From positions 1 to 13,744 of the forward strand of contig JBBRWO010000053.1 of NCBI GenBank assembly GCA_038249135.1: a DNA stretch of 13,744 nucleotides, written 5' to 3'. Origin of the DNA: JBBRWO01 sp038249135 (lineage in GTDB: Bacteria > Actinomycetota > Coriobacteriia > Anaerosomatales > JAAXUF01). The position numbers were made by a program, and so were the translations under genes. The notes beneath the pieces are model-generated. The model was not told where the DNA came from, did not search any database, and saw nothing but the letters and a program-made list of their open reading frames with translations. This document shows, piece by piece, positions 1 to 8,431 of this stretch; the first letter of the stretch is position 1; every line of letters begins with the position of its first letter.

Positions 1-234
1 GAGCAGGCGCCAGTGCAGGTGCACGACGTCCTCCTCGGTCCACTCGGGCGCGGCGTCTGCGTCGCCCGGGTCGTCCAGATAGGCGCTGATCGCGCGTTGC
101 GCCTGCGGCGGCATGTCCTGCAGCCGCATTGGGTCGGACGTGACTGGAGATGCCTCGGGATCCGCGAAGAACGCCTGCAACAGCGGATCGCGTGGGGGAT
201 GGTGATGCGGATGGATTGGGCTCGTTACGAGCAT
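1..234 (-). CDS. Hypothetical protein, 5' part only
   Basis: The minus strand is open from an ATG at 234 to the window edge, giving 78 residues; the C-terminal part is missing. The start is supported by a GGAG ribosome-binding site (241-244) six bases upstream. The visible part begins MLVTSPIHPHHHPPRDPLL, rich in His and Pro, followed by an acidic, probably helical stretch containing AQRAISAYLDDPGDAD and EEDVVHLHWRLL. There is no signal peptide, membrane segment or catalytic motif. I do not recognise a named family; the wording resembles small conserved hypothetical proteins of proteobacterial conjugative elements, but that is a memory-based impression. It is transcribed away from the DUF1845-like gene, so the 235-706 gap is a divergent intergenic region. 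The plus strand is also open here, but it has no ribosome-binding site and an implausible Arg/Gly-rich product. Confidence 0.6.
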   Translation of the reverse strand, partial: MLVTSPIHPHHHPPRDPLLQAFFADPEASPVTSDPMRLQDMPPQAQRAISAYLDDPGDADAAPEWTEEDVVHLHWRLL

Positions 235-275
235 GGCAGCCTCCGGTGCGGAAGCGGCGGCAATGCGCGACCCAT

Positions 276-294
276 GCGGGGCGCAATGCCCCGC
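276..294. repeat. GC-rich inverted repeat, 7-bp arms
   Basis: GCGGGGC (276-282) and GCCCCGC (288-294) form perfect 7-bp arms around a 5-base loop. The right arm overlaps the palindrome CCCCGCGGGG (289-298). There is no T-tract, so this is not a typical intrinsic terminator. It lies about 40 bp upstream of the leftward gene's start and could be an operator or part of a leader hairpin. Confidence 0.45.
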
Positions 295-361
295 GGGGTG
301 ATGTGAAGTGCCGGTCGTGAACCGGCCGCCTGGACTGGCTTGAAGGCGGCGTGAGCCGCTG

Positions 362-439
362 GATCGGTGTGCCAGCTACCGATCAGGGAAACCTTTCGGC
401 GCGAACCAGCACGTGGTCACGCCTCGAAAGGTCGATCGG
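362..439 (+). promoter_or_regulatory. Candidate structured leader with two mutually exclusive stems
   Basis: GATCGGT (362-368) pairs perfectly with ACCGATC (378-384). The core of that second arm, CCGATC (379-384), can instead pair with GATCGG (434-439), closing a longer stem. Inside the longer stem, ACCTTTCG (391-398) pairs with CGAAAGGT (425-432), GCG (399-401) with CGC (420-422), and ACCA (405-408) with TGGT (414-417) around a 5-base loop. The two folds share one arm and cannot form together, as in attenuators and riboswitches. It lies 268 bp upstream of the DUF1845-like start. The pairing is read directly; the regulatory role and strand are inference, and I know no named RNA family that matches. 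Confidence 0.35.
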
Positions 440-706
440 CAGGGAGGATGTGCCCCGTGGGGCGTCGCGGGCGGGCCCGCGCGTTTGGAAGGGCTTGCCG
501 GGTTTGAGTGCGAGGCCAGCTATCGCACGGACGAAACAGTAATTCGGCCTTGGCGGGCTGTCAACAAGAAATGGCGGTGCATCGCTGCCACGCCCGCTGT
601 CCCCCGGTTTCCGGGCCTGAAACGACGGGATTTCTGCTGGCGCGGGCTCGTGCCGGTGAGGAAGATCGAAACCATGTCACGACCCACACCCGCAGGGAGA
701 CCCGGC

Positions 707-1471
707 ATGAGCAAGATCCAACTGGCGGTGATGGACACGGGTGAGGCGAATCGCCGCATCCTGAACAAGGACGAGTACCGGGCGGACTTCAGGCGTGTCG
801 AGGCAGCGTCGCTGAAGCGCAAGACGCGGCTCGCCAGTGCCGAGGGCAAGCGCACCTTCGCCCGTTGCTTCTACAGCTTCCAGGCGAGTCTGTACTTCGT
901 GTCGGCGCTGGGCCGGACCAAGGTGCCGCACGAGTACGTCGAGCAGATTGAGCAAGCTGTCCGCAACAAGATGGACGAGGGAACCAAGGAACTCAACCAG
1001 GCCATCGATGGCGCCGAACTGCTCTTCAAGAACCACAGCATCGAGACGGTGGCGACCTATGACACGGTGCCGCTGGAAGTCGAAGTGGGCATCACGTCAG
1101 CCCTCGGACGTCGCTACTTCGAGCTGATCCACAAGCTGGACCAGCTGATGCCGCTGCTGCAGACCCTCGAGATCGAGGAGGTGATCACCGAGAAGCAGGT
1201 CGAGCAGCAGCGGTCGAGGTTCAAGCGGATCGTCCTTGCGATGTCCTCGATGATGCGCAACTTCGCCATGGGCTGCAGACGGCGGATGAACGAGGTTGAT
1301 AGCAAGAAGAACGACCTGGACGGCAAGGCTGCGAAGCCTAGTGTGGTAGCGGGGGCCACCCTCGCGGCGGCTGAGCTCGGCGCTGGGGAGCGAATTGAAT
1401 CCGTTGGGCCGTTGGCCGCGCCGATCAGCGCAGTAGTTGCAGACCCGAACCTAACCGAGGCGATCTCTTGA
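707..1471 (+). CDS. DUF1845/AcaB-like, PFL_4669-type conjugative-element protein
   Basis: Encodes 254 residues beginning MSKIQLAVMDTGEANRR. The mostly helical, charged body (to about residue 205) includes a region around TKVPHEYVEQIEQAVRNKM and a later SRFKRIVLAMSSMMRNFAMG helix, followed by a low-complexity Ala/Val tail. The layout (a basic N-terminal segment, a short helix before 'LEVEVGITSALGRRYFELI', a long basic helix near the end) resembles DUF1845/AcaB-like proteins and the PFL_4669 family of integrative conjugative elements. The exact role is unknown; some relatives are annotated as transcriptional regulators. There is no signal peptide or membrane segment. The start at 707 follows GGGAGA (694-699); an in-frame ATG at 674 with GAGGAAG (658-664) is a good alternative that adds 11 residues. 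The frame stays open to 413, but that part looks non-coding. Its 3' end faces the FtsK-type gene across 163 bp with no obvious terminator. Confidence 0.6.
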   Translation: MSKIQLAVMDTGEANRRILNKDEYRADFRRVEAASLKRKTRLASAEGKRTFARCFYSFQASLYFVSALGRTKVPHEYVEQIEQAVRNKMDEGTKELNQAIDGAELLFKNHSIETVATYDTVPLEVEVGITSALGRRYFELIHKLDQLMPLLQTLEIEEVITEKQVEQQRSRFKRIVLAMSSMMRNFAMGCRRRMNEVDSKKNDLDGKAAKPSVVAGATLAAAELGAGERIESVGPLAAPISAVVADPNLTEAIS

Positions 1472-1634
1472 CACCTTTTGTATACCTGCGCCCGGTCGCA
1501 AGAGCCGCGCCGCGCGCCCACGCATACAGACCGATCTCGGCTTCAGACTGACTCCGGACCCTCGTCGGCGGCAAGCCATCGACCGCTGCGGCGTAAGCGC
1601 TCGTTGAGAGATGGTCATTGGTCGTGGCGTCCGG

Positions 1635-4600
1635 TTACGTTTGCCTCGCAACGGTGGTTGCGGCTACCAATGCTTCGGCAAAGTCTCCCGGTACAAACGG
1701 GACTTGCGCAAAGCACAGGTCTCGCTCTCCCTCAAGTTTTGCCAACAGGTGGCCACGGCCCAGTAGGCGTTCGGCGCCTCGTTCGCCCAACGCGATCTCG
1801 GACGTTCCTTCGCCGTCGACACGAAGGATCAACCGATTGCCCAGGTTGGCCCGGAGCTGCATGGGCATGACGATGGCATCCGGCCGCTGGGCCGCGAAGA
1901 CCAGGTAGATACCAGCTGCCCGAGCCTTAACGCCTAGTCGCTGCACGACCGAAGAAACTGCCTCCTTGTATTCCTCAGTCAGCATCCACTCCGCGAACTC
2001 GTCGTGGACGAGCCAGATCACAGGCAGCCGCTCTCCAACGGAAACCTTCTTGTTGTACGCAGCCAGGTTGTTCACCCGCGCAACCTTGAACAGCCCGTAC
2101 CGACGATCCATCTCGGCAACAAGCTCTGTCAGCCGCTCGTTGGCGACGTCCTGGTTATCGATGATGCCGCCGTCCAGATGGGGAAGCCCCTCGAAGGCGA
2201 AGTAGTCAACGCCTTGCTTCGGGTCGATGAGAACGATCCGGGCTTGCGCGGGCGTGTTGGTGGCCGCGATGGCAAGGATTATGTTCTGGACCAGCACCGA
2301 CTTCCCGCTACCCGTGCTTCCGGCGACCAGCGTGTGGGGCGCGTGGAGACGGCTTGGCGATAGGGTCAAGGGAGAACCGTCGTTCTCTCGCACAGCAATC
2401 AGCAGGTCCTGATTGCCCCACGTAGATGGGTCCGGTTGCCAGCCCGCCCAGAGCTTGCCGATCTCCACCAGTTCTCTGCTCGGGCGCTCGATGGCGAGGA
2501 CTACAGCACCTGGTTCTGCTCGGATCGAGATGACGTTCAGTCCGAATGTCGTCAGCAATTCGGAGCGTTTGCGTGACACCAGTTCGATGGTGAGGTTGGC
2601 GCTCCCAGCGAACCGAAGCAATGCACTGTTGGGGGTCAGAGTTGAGCTCGTCAACTTGGCTTGGAGCTGAAGCTGCTGTAGAGCGCTCTTGGCTTGCAGG
2701 GCAGTGCGAGTCAACCACTCTGGATCGTTGTCAGGGGCGCTGCCCGAATCCGCGCTGATCAATCGAGCGATCCCTGGGTAGGCCCACCCGGCAGATGGCT
2801 GGGGAGGCGCCTGAGTCGGCGCCTCTGCCGGGCCGCCTGCGGCGGGTGCGGGCTGAGGTGCAGATGGAGGCTTCTTGGGACGCGCCGCGCCTCTGCCGGG
2901 CGCATCAGGCGCGGCTCCAGGATCAGGGTGAGCACCGCCTAGGTTCCCGGATGCACCGGGCCTGCGCCAAACTGCGCTTTGCTCCAGATGGAGCGCACCG
3001 CTGGCCAAGCGCAGCGGCAACGTGCTCTCGCGGTTCCAGTACGCTAAGAGCAGTCGTTTGAGTGTTGGCCGGCCGTAGATTTCCTGGAAGCCATCAGTGA
3101 GGCCTGGGACGGGCGCGATCTCGGTGCAGTCGGAGTCGTCTGCAGTCGGCACGAACACATGCGACCGGCCCCGAAGCTCGATTTCGCAGCGGCCCTCCCG
3201 GAGGGCCCGACGCCACGCACTCAAGTCGATACCGCTCGCGGCGGGCAGCCGCACGCCGTCCAGCAACAGGTCGGAGATGCGAGTGAGCCAGGATTCGCGA
3301 TCAAGGCGGTCGTCGTCGCCAAACAGCGCATCCTCGATCCGGCGCATCGTGTCCCGCAACTGCTTCTGCGACTCCTTGCGCTTAGCGGCAAGGCCGTTCA
3401 GCTCGACAAACTTCGCCTCGCTCACGAACATCGAGATTCGCAGGCCATGGTCTGGCGTCTCCTCCGCGGAGATCGCAAGGAGATCAGCCAGCTGTTCCTC
3501 GCGCTGGCCCATCCATGCAGCGTAATCGTCGAGGAAGTACCAGCCGAAGTTCCGATGGGCACCCAGCTCGTCCTTGATCAAATGGCGGCTCAGTACCACC
3601 CCGATCAGCTCGCTCGCGCTCTCGCCGCGGCGAGCGGCGCGGAGGACGATGTCACCCGACACGTCGTTGGCGTCGTCGATGAGGCGATCCGCAAGCGCAC
3701 GGAGGTCTGGCTCTGTCAGCCCAAGGCCGAGGGATCTGAGGCGGTTAAGGATCATCGAGCGCAACAAGCCGAGCGGCGCGCGAGACGAGACGACGACGTT
3801 GCGCCCTTGGGTGGCGGACTGCTTATAGCGAATGACACGAACATCCTGGTTGAGCAGTTGCCTCCGGTCCAGGAGCTCGTCGAAGTTGACCACCCAGTTC
3901 CCGAGATCATGGGTCTCCTGGAAGATCCTTGCGGTGCGCCCGTCTCGGAAGTCGAGTTGTCGGACGGGGAGGTAGCGGCGCTCGGTTTGGCCGTCCCAGT
4001 CGCCGTTGAAGAAGGTTGCCAGGGCCGTTAGGTAAGACCAGCCTTCGGTGCTCTGAACGGGACAACACAGAAACACCGCCGACTTCAGATCATCGGCAGC
4101 GGCCGGTTTACGTCTCGACCAGCGCGATGGCAGCAACGATCTGATGCTCGCAGGTTCGGCGGACTCCGCGTACCAGTGCAGTCGCGCGTGGCGTGCGATA
4201 ACGTCTTGCGAGAAGACGATGTCGAAGGGTGCGCCGTCTTTTGGATCGGGTGGTGGTGCCTGATCGGCGATGACGGAGATGCGCAGCCGTGCCATGAAGT
4301 CTTGGGTGGCTTCGCTGGCGCTATATGCATCGGCCGTGGGTTCCGCACCCAGGATGGAGCGGTACACGTCCCGAAGCCGCTGGTCTTCCACGTGCCGAAG
4401 CAGGACCTGGCATCTGACGTCTTCGTCGTCGTCGTGAAACTGGCCCAGCTTGTCGACGACGGCTTGGGGAAGCCGCGCCGAGTCGCAGTTGAAGAGGACG
4501 ACGGACATATTGGCCCGCTCGTGCGGCTGCAGCGCCAGGTATCGCTGCACGAGGTCCAGAACGCACGCGCTGCCTTCGGTCGGGCTCTCGCTGGTGTCCT

Positions 4601-6875
4601 CCATGCCATCGGCGGGAGCAATCGGCGGCTCGAGGAGGCTGTAGTCCTGCTGCACGTCGCTGGTGGACAGCAGCAACGGGCCATCTACACCCCATGTGAT
4701 CGCCACTTCTGGGTACAGAGGATGGGCCATATCCTGCGCGAGATCCCGGAAGAAGAGTCGGGTGTCACCGAAGAGAGCCTCGCGTGCATCCAGCAAGCGC
4801 TCGGCCAGATCGGCGACCAACCTGGCTTTCCTCCACATTGCGGCAAGGCGCAACGGGTTCCACGGAGCAACGACCGCGGCGGGCGCACCGCCTTCGACAG
4901 TGACGATCCCGATCTGCAGCAACGGCCTCAACAGGAGCTCGCGATTGCGGTCGCCCTTGGCCAGCGAGACCACCGCATCCAGCAGTTCGGCGAATGCGGC
5001 AAGCTGGGTCAGGTTCGCTTCAGCGCCTGGGCCGTCGGCGGCGAAGCCGACCATCGCTGCGGTGTACGCGGCCAGGAACCGGTCGAAGGCTGCGCCCAAC
5101 GCGCTCGCGATCTCGGACGAGAGGAAACGATCGTTGCGACACCGTTCAAGGTTTCCGCGCCATAGTGATGCAAGGTCGCGGTCTGCCTTGTAGGTAGGAA
5201 CGAACGAGCCGCGGTCGCGGTCGTAGGCGGGCACGAATGTCCTGACGTCGGACAGATCGATGGCCTTCGATTGCGCCTTGTGACCCGTAAACTCCCGCGC
5301 AGCACGGCACATCAGCAGCGGGTGTCCGGAGAGTCGCTGCCAGTCGTCTGCGAGCTGGGACGTGACGGCGTTCGCCGCAAAGCGCCAGACGAGCTGGGAC
5401 GAGCACGCTTGGACGCTGCCGCCCTCGGTCGTCGTCTCCAACTCGACAACGAACTTCAGCTGGAGTGCGGCCCTGGCCTGCGACCGGTTAATGGCCCCCT
5501 TGCTCGTGGTGCGCCATCCCTCCACAACCGTTGGGAAGTTGAACAGGTCACCCACTTCCCATCGCACGCGAGAGCCGAAGAGCCGTTGCAGTCCCGCGTA
5601 CCGATGTGCGAAGTACAGCCCGGCCTCAACATTCAAGTCGCGAAGGTCGCGCTTGGTTGCCCGATCGCACCGTACCGTGAGCACCCGCTTGGATCCGAGT
5701 GAAGCCCGATTGAAGAGCGGCTCCAGTGCGGAGGCCAGTCCAGCCAGGAAGTCGGTGGTCTCCACGGGTCGACCAAAGACAAATCGGTCCCAGGCCGACT
5801 TGAGCTTGCGCTCTTCCTTGATCTCGTTGCGATGGGCCTCATAGAAGGCCACATCGTCTTCGGCCGCCTCCGTGGTCTTGCGGCGGATGAGCAGCTTCAG
5901 GTACTCACGATCCTCGTCAGACAGGAGGCCTGGCTCGGACTCGTCGTAGAAGTTGAGGCTCTCTTGCCCAAGGTTGAATTTCTCTCTCTGCAGACCGTCG
6001 AACAGCGGCTTGACCTCCTCCCACTCGCACTCGGCCAGGTCACCAGCTGCCTCGTTCCAGCCACTCGACGCCGCGATGAAACGCTCGATGACCGGATGAC
6101 GGACCTCAGGTATGACATCCCTGACCTTGTCAAAGCCGGTTGTCAGGTCCTCCTCGCTGAGCAGCAACTGTGAAGCGGTCTGCTTCAGAAGCAGACCGGC
6201 GCGACGCTTGTACGCGGCCCCGAAGTGGCTGCGCCAGGCACCGGCTTGTCGGCGCGACTGTTCCTTGATGCCATTGAAGTAGTTGCTGTCGCGAGGCAGC
6301 CGCAGGGCCGGCAACGCTGAACCAAGCGCAGACAGTAAGGGCTGCCCATCGTCTTCGATGCTGTCGCGGACACGCAGGAGGTAGCTCGCAAAGCGGTCCA
6401 GCGAGGTCATGCGGAGGTCGCGCAAGCCTGCCAGCGCACGCTCCCACCACTTTAGGTGCTCCTCGGTTAGCGCCAGCCCAGTGCTGACGTGATGCACCCA
6501 AAGATCCATGCGATCCAAGAGTTCGGCAGGACCCACACGGGTGATCTCTTTGAGCGAGGCCTCCTCGTCGTGCTCGACCACGGCGAGCAGAAAGGCTTGC
6601 TTAGGGCAGCTCGCGTTTCGGAAGTAGGTGGCGGGGCGGGAGGTCAGGACCTCGGCGGGCAGGTCGAATCCCGCCACGAAGGCCTGCGGCAACTTGATCT
6701 CCACTTGCTCGCGCAGGACGAGGTTGCTGAGCACTGCGTGAGCGGTGGCGGCGGTTTGCTCCGCGTTTAGATTGAGGACGAACCGGCTGGTCGCCGGCGT
6801 GCCGCCGGCGCCTCCTTCGAGTCCCTCACGAAGAAGGGAGGCGGCAACCGTACCGACAAGATCGGAGACGTTCAT
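1635..6875 (-). CDS. DptH/SspH-like protein with C-terminal FtsK/SpoIIIE-type ATPase
   Basis: Encodes 1746 residues and is the last gene of the operon. The C-terminal third is an FtsK/SpoIIIE/HerA-type DNA motor: Walker A GSTGSGKS at 1519-1526, a downstream LIDPKQGVDYF motif with PHLDGG, Walker B WLVHDEFAEW (D1625, E1626), and a sensor-like VFAAQRP segment. A Pro/Ala-rich linker at about 1300-1365 joins the motor to roughly 1300 residues of mostly helical sequence that I cannot divide into known domains, apart from the segment PFDIVFSQDVIARHARL, which looks conserved. Size, position behind F- and G-like genes and the terminal motor fit DptH, or the equivalent H subunit of SspFGH, which act in phosphorothioation-based restriction of foreign DNA. 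No nuclease motif is evident. The ATG at 6875 overlaps the upstream stop as ATGA; a GTG at 6914 would add 13 residues but overlap more. Probably cytoplasmic. The family assignment is from motifs and context only. Confidence 0.72.
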   Translation of the reverse strand: MNVSDLVGTVAASLLREGLEGGAGGTPATSRFVLNLNAEQTAATAHAVLSNLVLREQVEIKLPQAFVAGFDLPAEVLTSRPATYFRNASCPKQAFLLAVVEHDEEASLKEITRVGPAELLDRMDLWVHHVSTGLALTEEHLKWWERALAGLRDLRMTSLDRFASYLLRVRDSIEDDGQPLLSALGSALPALRLPRDSNYFNGIKEQSRRQAGAWRSHFGAAYKRRAGLLLKQTASQLLLSEEDLTTGFDKVRDVIPEVRHPVIERFIAASSGWNEAAGDLAECEWEEVKPLFDGLQREKFNLGQESLNFYDESEPGLLSDEDREYLKLLIRRKTTEAAEDDVAFYEAHRNEIKEERKLKSAWDRFVFGRPVETTDFLAGLASALEPLFNRASLGSKRVLTVRCDRATKRDLRDLNVEAGLYFAHRYAGLQRLFGSRVRWEVGDLFNFPTVVEGWRTTSKGAINRSQARAALQLKFVVELETTTEGGSVQACSSQLVWRFAANAVTSQLADDWQRLSGHPLLMCRAAREFTGHKAQSKAIDLSDVRTFVPAYDRDRGSFVPTYKADRDLASLWRGNLERCRNDRFLSSEIASALGAAFDRFLAAYTAAMVGFAADGPGAEANLTQLAAFAELLDAVVSLAKGDRNRELLLRPLLQIGIVTVEGGAPAAVVAPWNPLRLAAMWRKARLVADLAERLLDAREALFGDTRLFFRDLAQDMAHPLYPEVAITWGVDGPLLLSTSDVQQDYSLLEPPIAPADGMEDTSESPTEGSACVLDLVQRYLALQPHERANMSVVLFNCDSARLPQAVVDKLGQFHDDDEDVRCQVLLRHVEDQRLRDVYRSILGAEPTADAYSASEATQDFMARLRISVIADQAPPPDPKDGAPFDIVFSQDVIARHARLHWYAESAEPASIRSLLPSRWSRRKPAAADDLKSAVFLCCPVQSTEGWSYLTALATFFNGDWDGQTERRYLPVRQLDFRDGRTARIFQETHDLGNWVVNFDELLDRRQLLNQDVRVIRYKQSATQGRNVVVSSRAPLGLLRSMILNRLRSLGLGLTEPDLRALADRLIDDANDVSGDIVLRAARRGESASELIGVVLSRHLIKDELGAHRNFGWYFLDDYAAWMGQREEQLADLLAISAEETPDHGLRISMFVSEAKFVELNGLAAKRKESQKQLRDTMRRIEDALFGDDDRLDRESWLTRISDLLLDGVRLPAASGIDLSAWRRALREGRCEIELRGRSHVFVPTADDSDCTEIAPVPGLTDGFQEIYGRPTLKRLLLAYWNRESTLPLRLASGALHLEQSAVWRRPGASGNLGGAHPDPGAAPDAPGRGAARPKKPPSAPQPAPAAGGPAEAPTQAPPQPSAGWAYPGIARLISADSGSAPDNDPEWLTRTALQAKSALQQLQLQAKLTSSTLTPNSALLRFAGSANLTIELVSRKRSELLTTFGLNVISIRAEPGAVVLAIERPSRELVEIGKLWAGWQPDPSTWGNQDLLIAVRENDGSPLTLSPSRLHAPHTLVAGSTGSGKSVLVQNIILAIAATNTPAQARIVLIDPKQGVDYFAFEGLPHLDGGIIDNQDVANERLTELVAEMDRRYGLFKVARVNNLAAYNKKVSVGERLPVIWLVHDEFAEWMLTEEYKEAVSSVVQRLGVKARAAGIYLVFAAQRPDAIVMPMQLRANLGNRLILRVDGEGTSEIALGERGAERLLGRGHLLAKLEGERDLCFAQVPFVPGDFAEALVAATTVARQT

Positions 6876-8431
6876 TGCGCAGTCTTTCGGAGAGGGTTCT
6901 CGACGTAGGCGCACGCGTCCGAGAGGCGACGTAACATGCCAAGGGTCTTGAGCCGAACCTCAAGCCGCTCGGAGTTCGCCTGGAAGGCGCGCTTGTCGAA
7001 CTCGTCGCTGCTCAGCACCTGTTGGGCTTCACGCTCACCGAAGACGAGGCCATAGCGGTCGAACAGCACCGTTAGAAACTCACCGTACTCCATGCGCGTC
7101 GGGACGTTGGCCAGGATGAGCGTCTTCAGGAGCTCATCAGTCGGGGCATAGCGAAGGCGGTTAGTGCCACGCCTCGACACGAGTCCCGCCCCTCCACCAT
7201 AGCTTCGGTGCACGTTGGCGACGTGCTGGCGATGCCTGGAGAGGGCGGCGCGCCGCAGGGCGATCAACAGGGCATCGGCATCTGCTGGGCCGTCGTAGTC
7301 GCGCTCGTCGCTCGGCCACCGCACGTGATCGCGCATGAGCTGACGGCAAGCGGTGAAGCCGGCTGGATCGGACGCGGCAGCTTGCCACTCCGGTTTCTCT
7401 GCAAGGGTGCGGACGTAGTGCTCGACCGCCTGCTGCGGGAGTTGGTTGTTCTGCATGTAGCTGGAGCCGGAGAGCTCTCTAACCAGGGTCTTGCGCGGAG
7501 CGACGACCTCGCAGACAAAGTACGGATCGCAGCTGCCGATGCGGTCCGCGGCCACCACCAGCTGGTAGAGCATCAGATGCAGTGCTCCGAGGGTCGCCAG
7601 GTGCGAGTAGGCATCGAAGCGGGGGAGGTTGAGCTCGAACAGAGACAGCCAATCCGTGGCCAGGGCGTCAAAGGACGGGTGCGAGGCGTAGGGCAGGTAC
7701 CCGGTGCTGCGGGTCTGCAGGTCCCCTTGGTCCTCGGGCTGCATCAGGGCGAGGAGCCGATCGCATGGATCCCTCCTCTGCAGCGCGCTCTCAAGATGCA
7801 GGCGCAGCTCGTTCGCACGCGCGGAGCGGTGCAGCATCTGATACAGGAGTTCACCCGGGCGTCCGAAGTAGATGTACTCACGGCTCGGGCCAGCTCCGCT
7901 GACATTGAGGTCTTCGTAGATCGCGTTGCTTCCGAACGGGAACACGAAGCGCGAGCTCCAACGCTTGTTGGTGTTGCTCTCTAGCGTTGAAGACCTGAGC
8001 ATGCCCACCAGGTCGGCGAACTGCTTGAACGAGTTGAATCGCTTCTTGAGGTAAGAGAAGTCGCGGTTCGGAACGGCCTGCGCGTTGTCTTGCATCCACT
8101 CAAGCCACTTCCGCCAGGCGGTCGCATCGTCGGGATAACGCTCCGCGACGTCAAACAGCGTCTCGTTGTTGTAGAGGATGTTGCGCAGATGCATGCGCCT
8201 CTGCGGCTTGAAGCTCACCGCGACCGGATAGCCAGCGCCATCCAGCAGATCTCCTGCGAACAAAGCATGGTCGCGGTGACGTGACTCGGCAATCGTCAGG
8301 AACTCAAGGAAGATCAGCCACGGGCTCTGGGCGTCCCACAGGCGGTGACCCCAGATTTGCTCATCCACCCACATCGCGTTCTCGTCTTGAACGCTGGGCC
8401 TGGGCGGGGGAAGAACCTTCACGTCACGCAT
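6872..8431 (-). CDS. Hypothetical protein, G subunit of a DptFGH/SspFGH-like operon
   Basis: Encodes 519 residues with no P-loop, nuclease or membrane motif that I can see. It is mostly helical and charged. Distinctive stretches are MHLRNILYNNETLFDVAERYP (from about residue 80), RFVFPFGSNAIYEDL (161-175) and EYIYFGRPGELLYQML (185-200). It lies between the AAA-type ATPase and the FtsK-type protein and overlaps both: its start shares ATGCGTGA with the upstream stop (8424-8431), and its stop shares ATGA with the downstream start (6872-6875). This implies translational coupling and fixed stoichiometry, so a structural or adaptor subunit is likely. It matches the position of DptG but seems longer than typical DptG and I could not confirm homology. 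A TTG two codons upstream (8437) is a less likely start. Confidence 0.7.
   Translation of the reverse strand: MRDVKVLPPPRPSVQDENAMWVDEQIWGHRLWDAQSPWLIFLEFLTIAESRHRDHALFAGDLLDGAGYPVAVSFKPQRRMHLRNILYNNETLFDVAERYPDDATAWRKWLEWMQDNAQAVPNRDFSYLKKRFNSFKQFADLVGMLRSSTLESNTNKRWSSRFVFPFGSNAIYEDLNVSGAGPSREYIYFGRPGELLYQMLHRSARANELRLHLESALQRRDPCDRLLALMQPEDQGDLQTRSTGYLPYASHPSFDALATDWLSLFELNLPRFDAYSHLATLGALHLMLYQLVVAADRIGSCDPYFVCEVVAPRKTLVRELSGSSYMQNNQLPQQAVEHYVRTLAEKPEWQAAASDPAGFTACRQLMRDHVRWPSDERDYDGPADADALLIALRRAALSRHRQHVANVHRSYGGGAGLVSRRGTNRLRYAPTDELLKTLILANVPTRMEYGEFLTVLFDRYGLVFGEREAQQVLSSDEFDKRAFQANSERLEVRLKTLGMLRRLSDACAYVENPLRKTAQ

Larger units (their letters stand above)
235..706. other. Non-coding divergent intergenic region rich in stem-loops
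   Basis: This gap of about 470 bp separates the leftward hypothetical gene from the rightward DUF1845-like gene. I see no convincing gene: the open plus-strand frames translate to Arg/Gly/Trp-rich sequence without a ribosome-binding site. It holds many perfect inverted repeats: 276-294, 362-384, 379-439, 452-463, the palindrome GCGGGCCCGC at 471-480, GTGCGA/TCGCAC at 508-528, and CCCGG/CCGGG around 603-615. I could not assign a clear sigma-70 promoter. The density of structure suggests a long structured 5' leader, or a control or processing region of the element. Confidence 0.5.

Noticed and set aside
13..306. Plus-strand frame of 97 residues opposite the leftward gene
   Set aside because: No ribosome-binding site and an Arg/Gly-rich product; the opposite strand has a good start and protein-like composition.
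413..706. N-terminal extension of the DUF1845-like gene
   Set aside because: It runs through strong stem-loops and has odd composition; good ribosome-binding sites lie before 674 and 707.
3159..4031. Long plus-strand frame of 290 residues inside the FtsK-type gene
   Set aside because: Antisense shadow of a GC-rich coding gene; no ribosome-binding site or recognisable domain.
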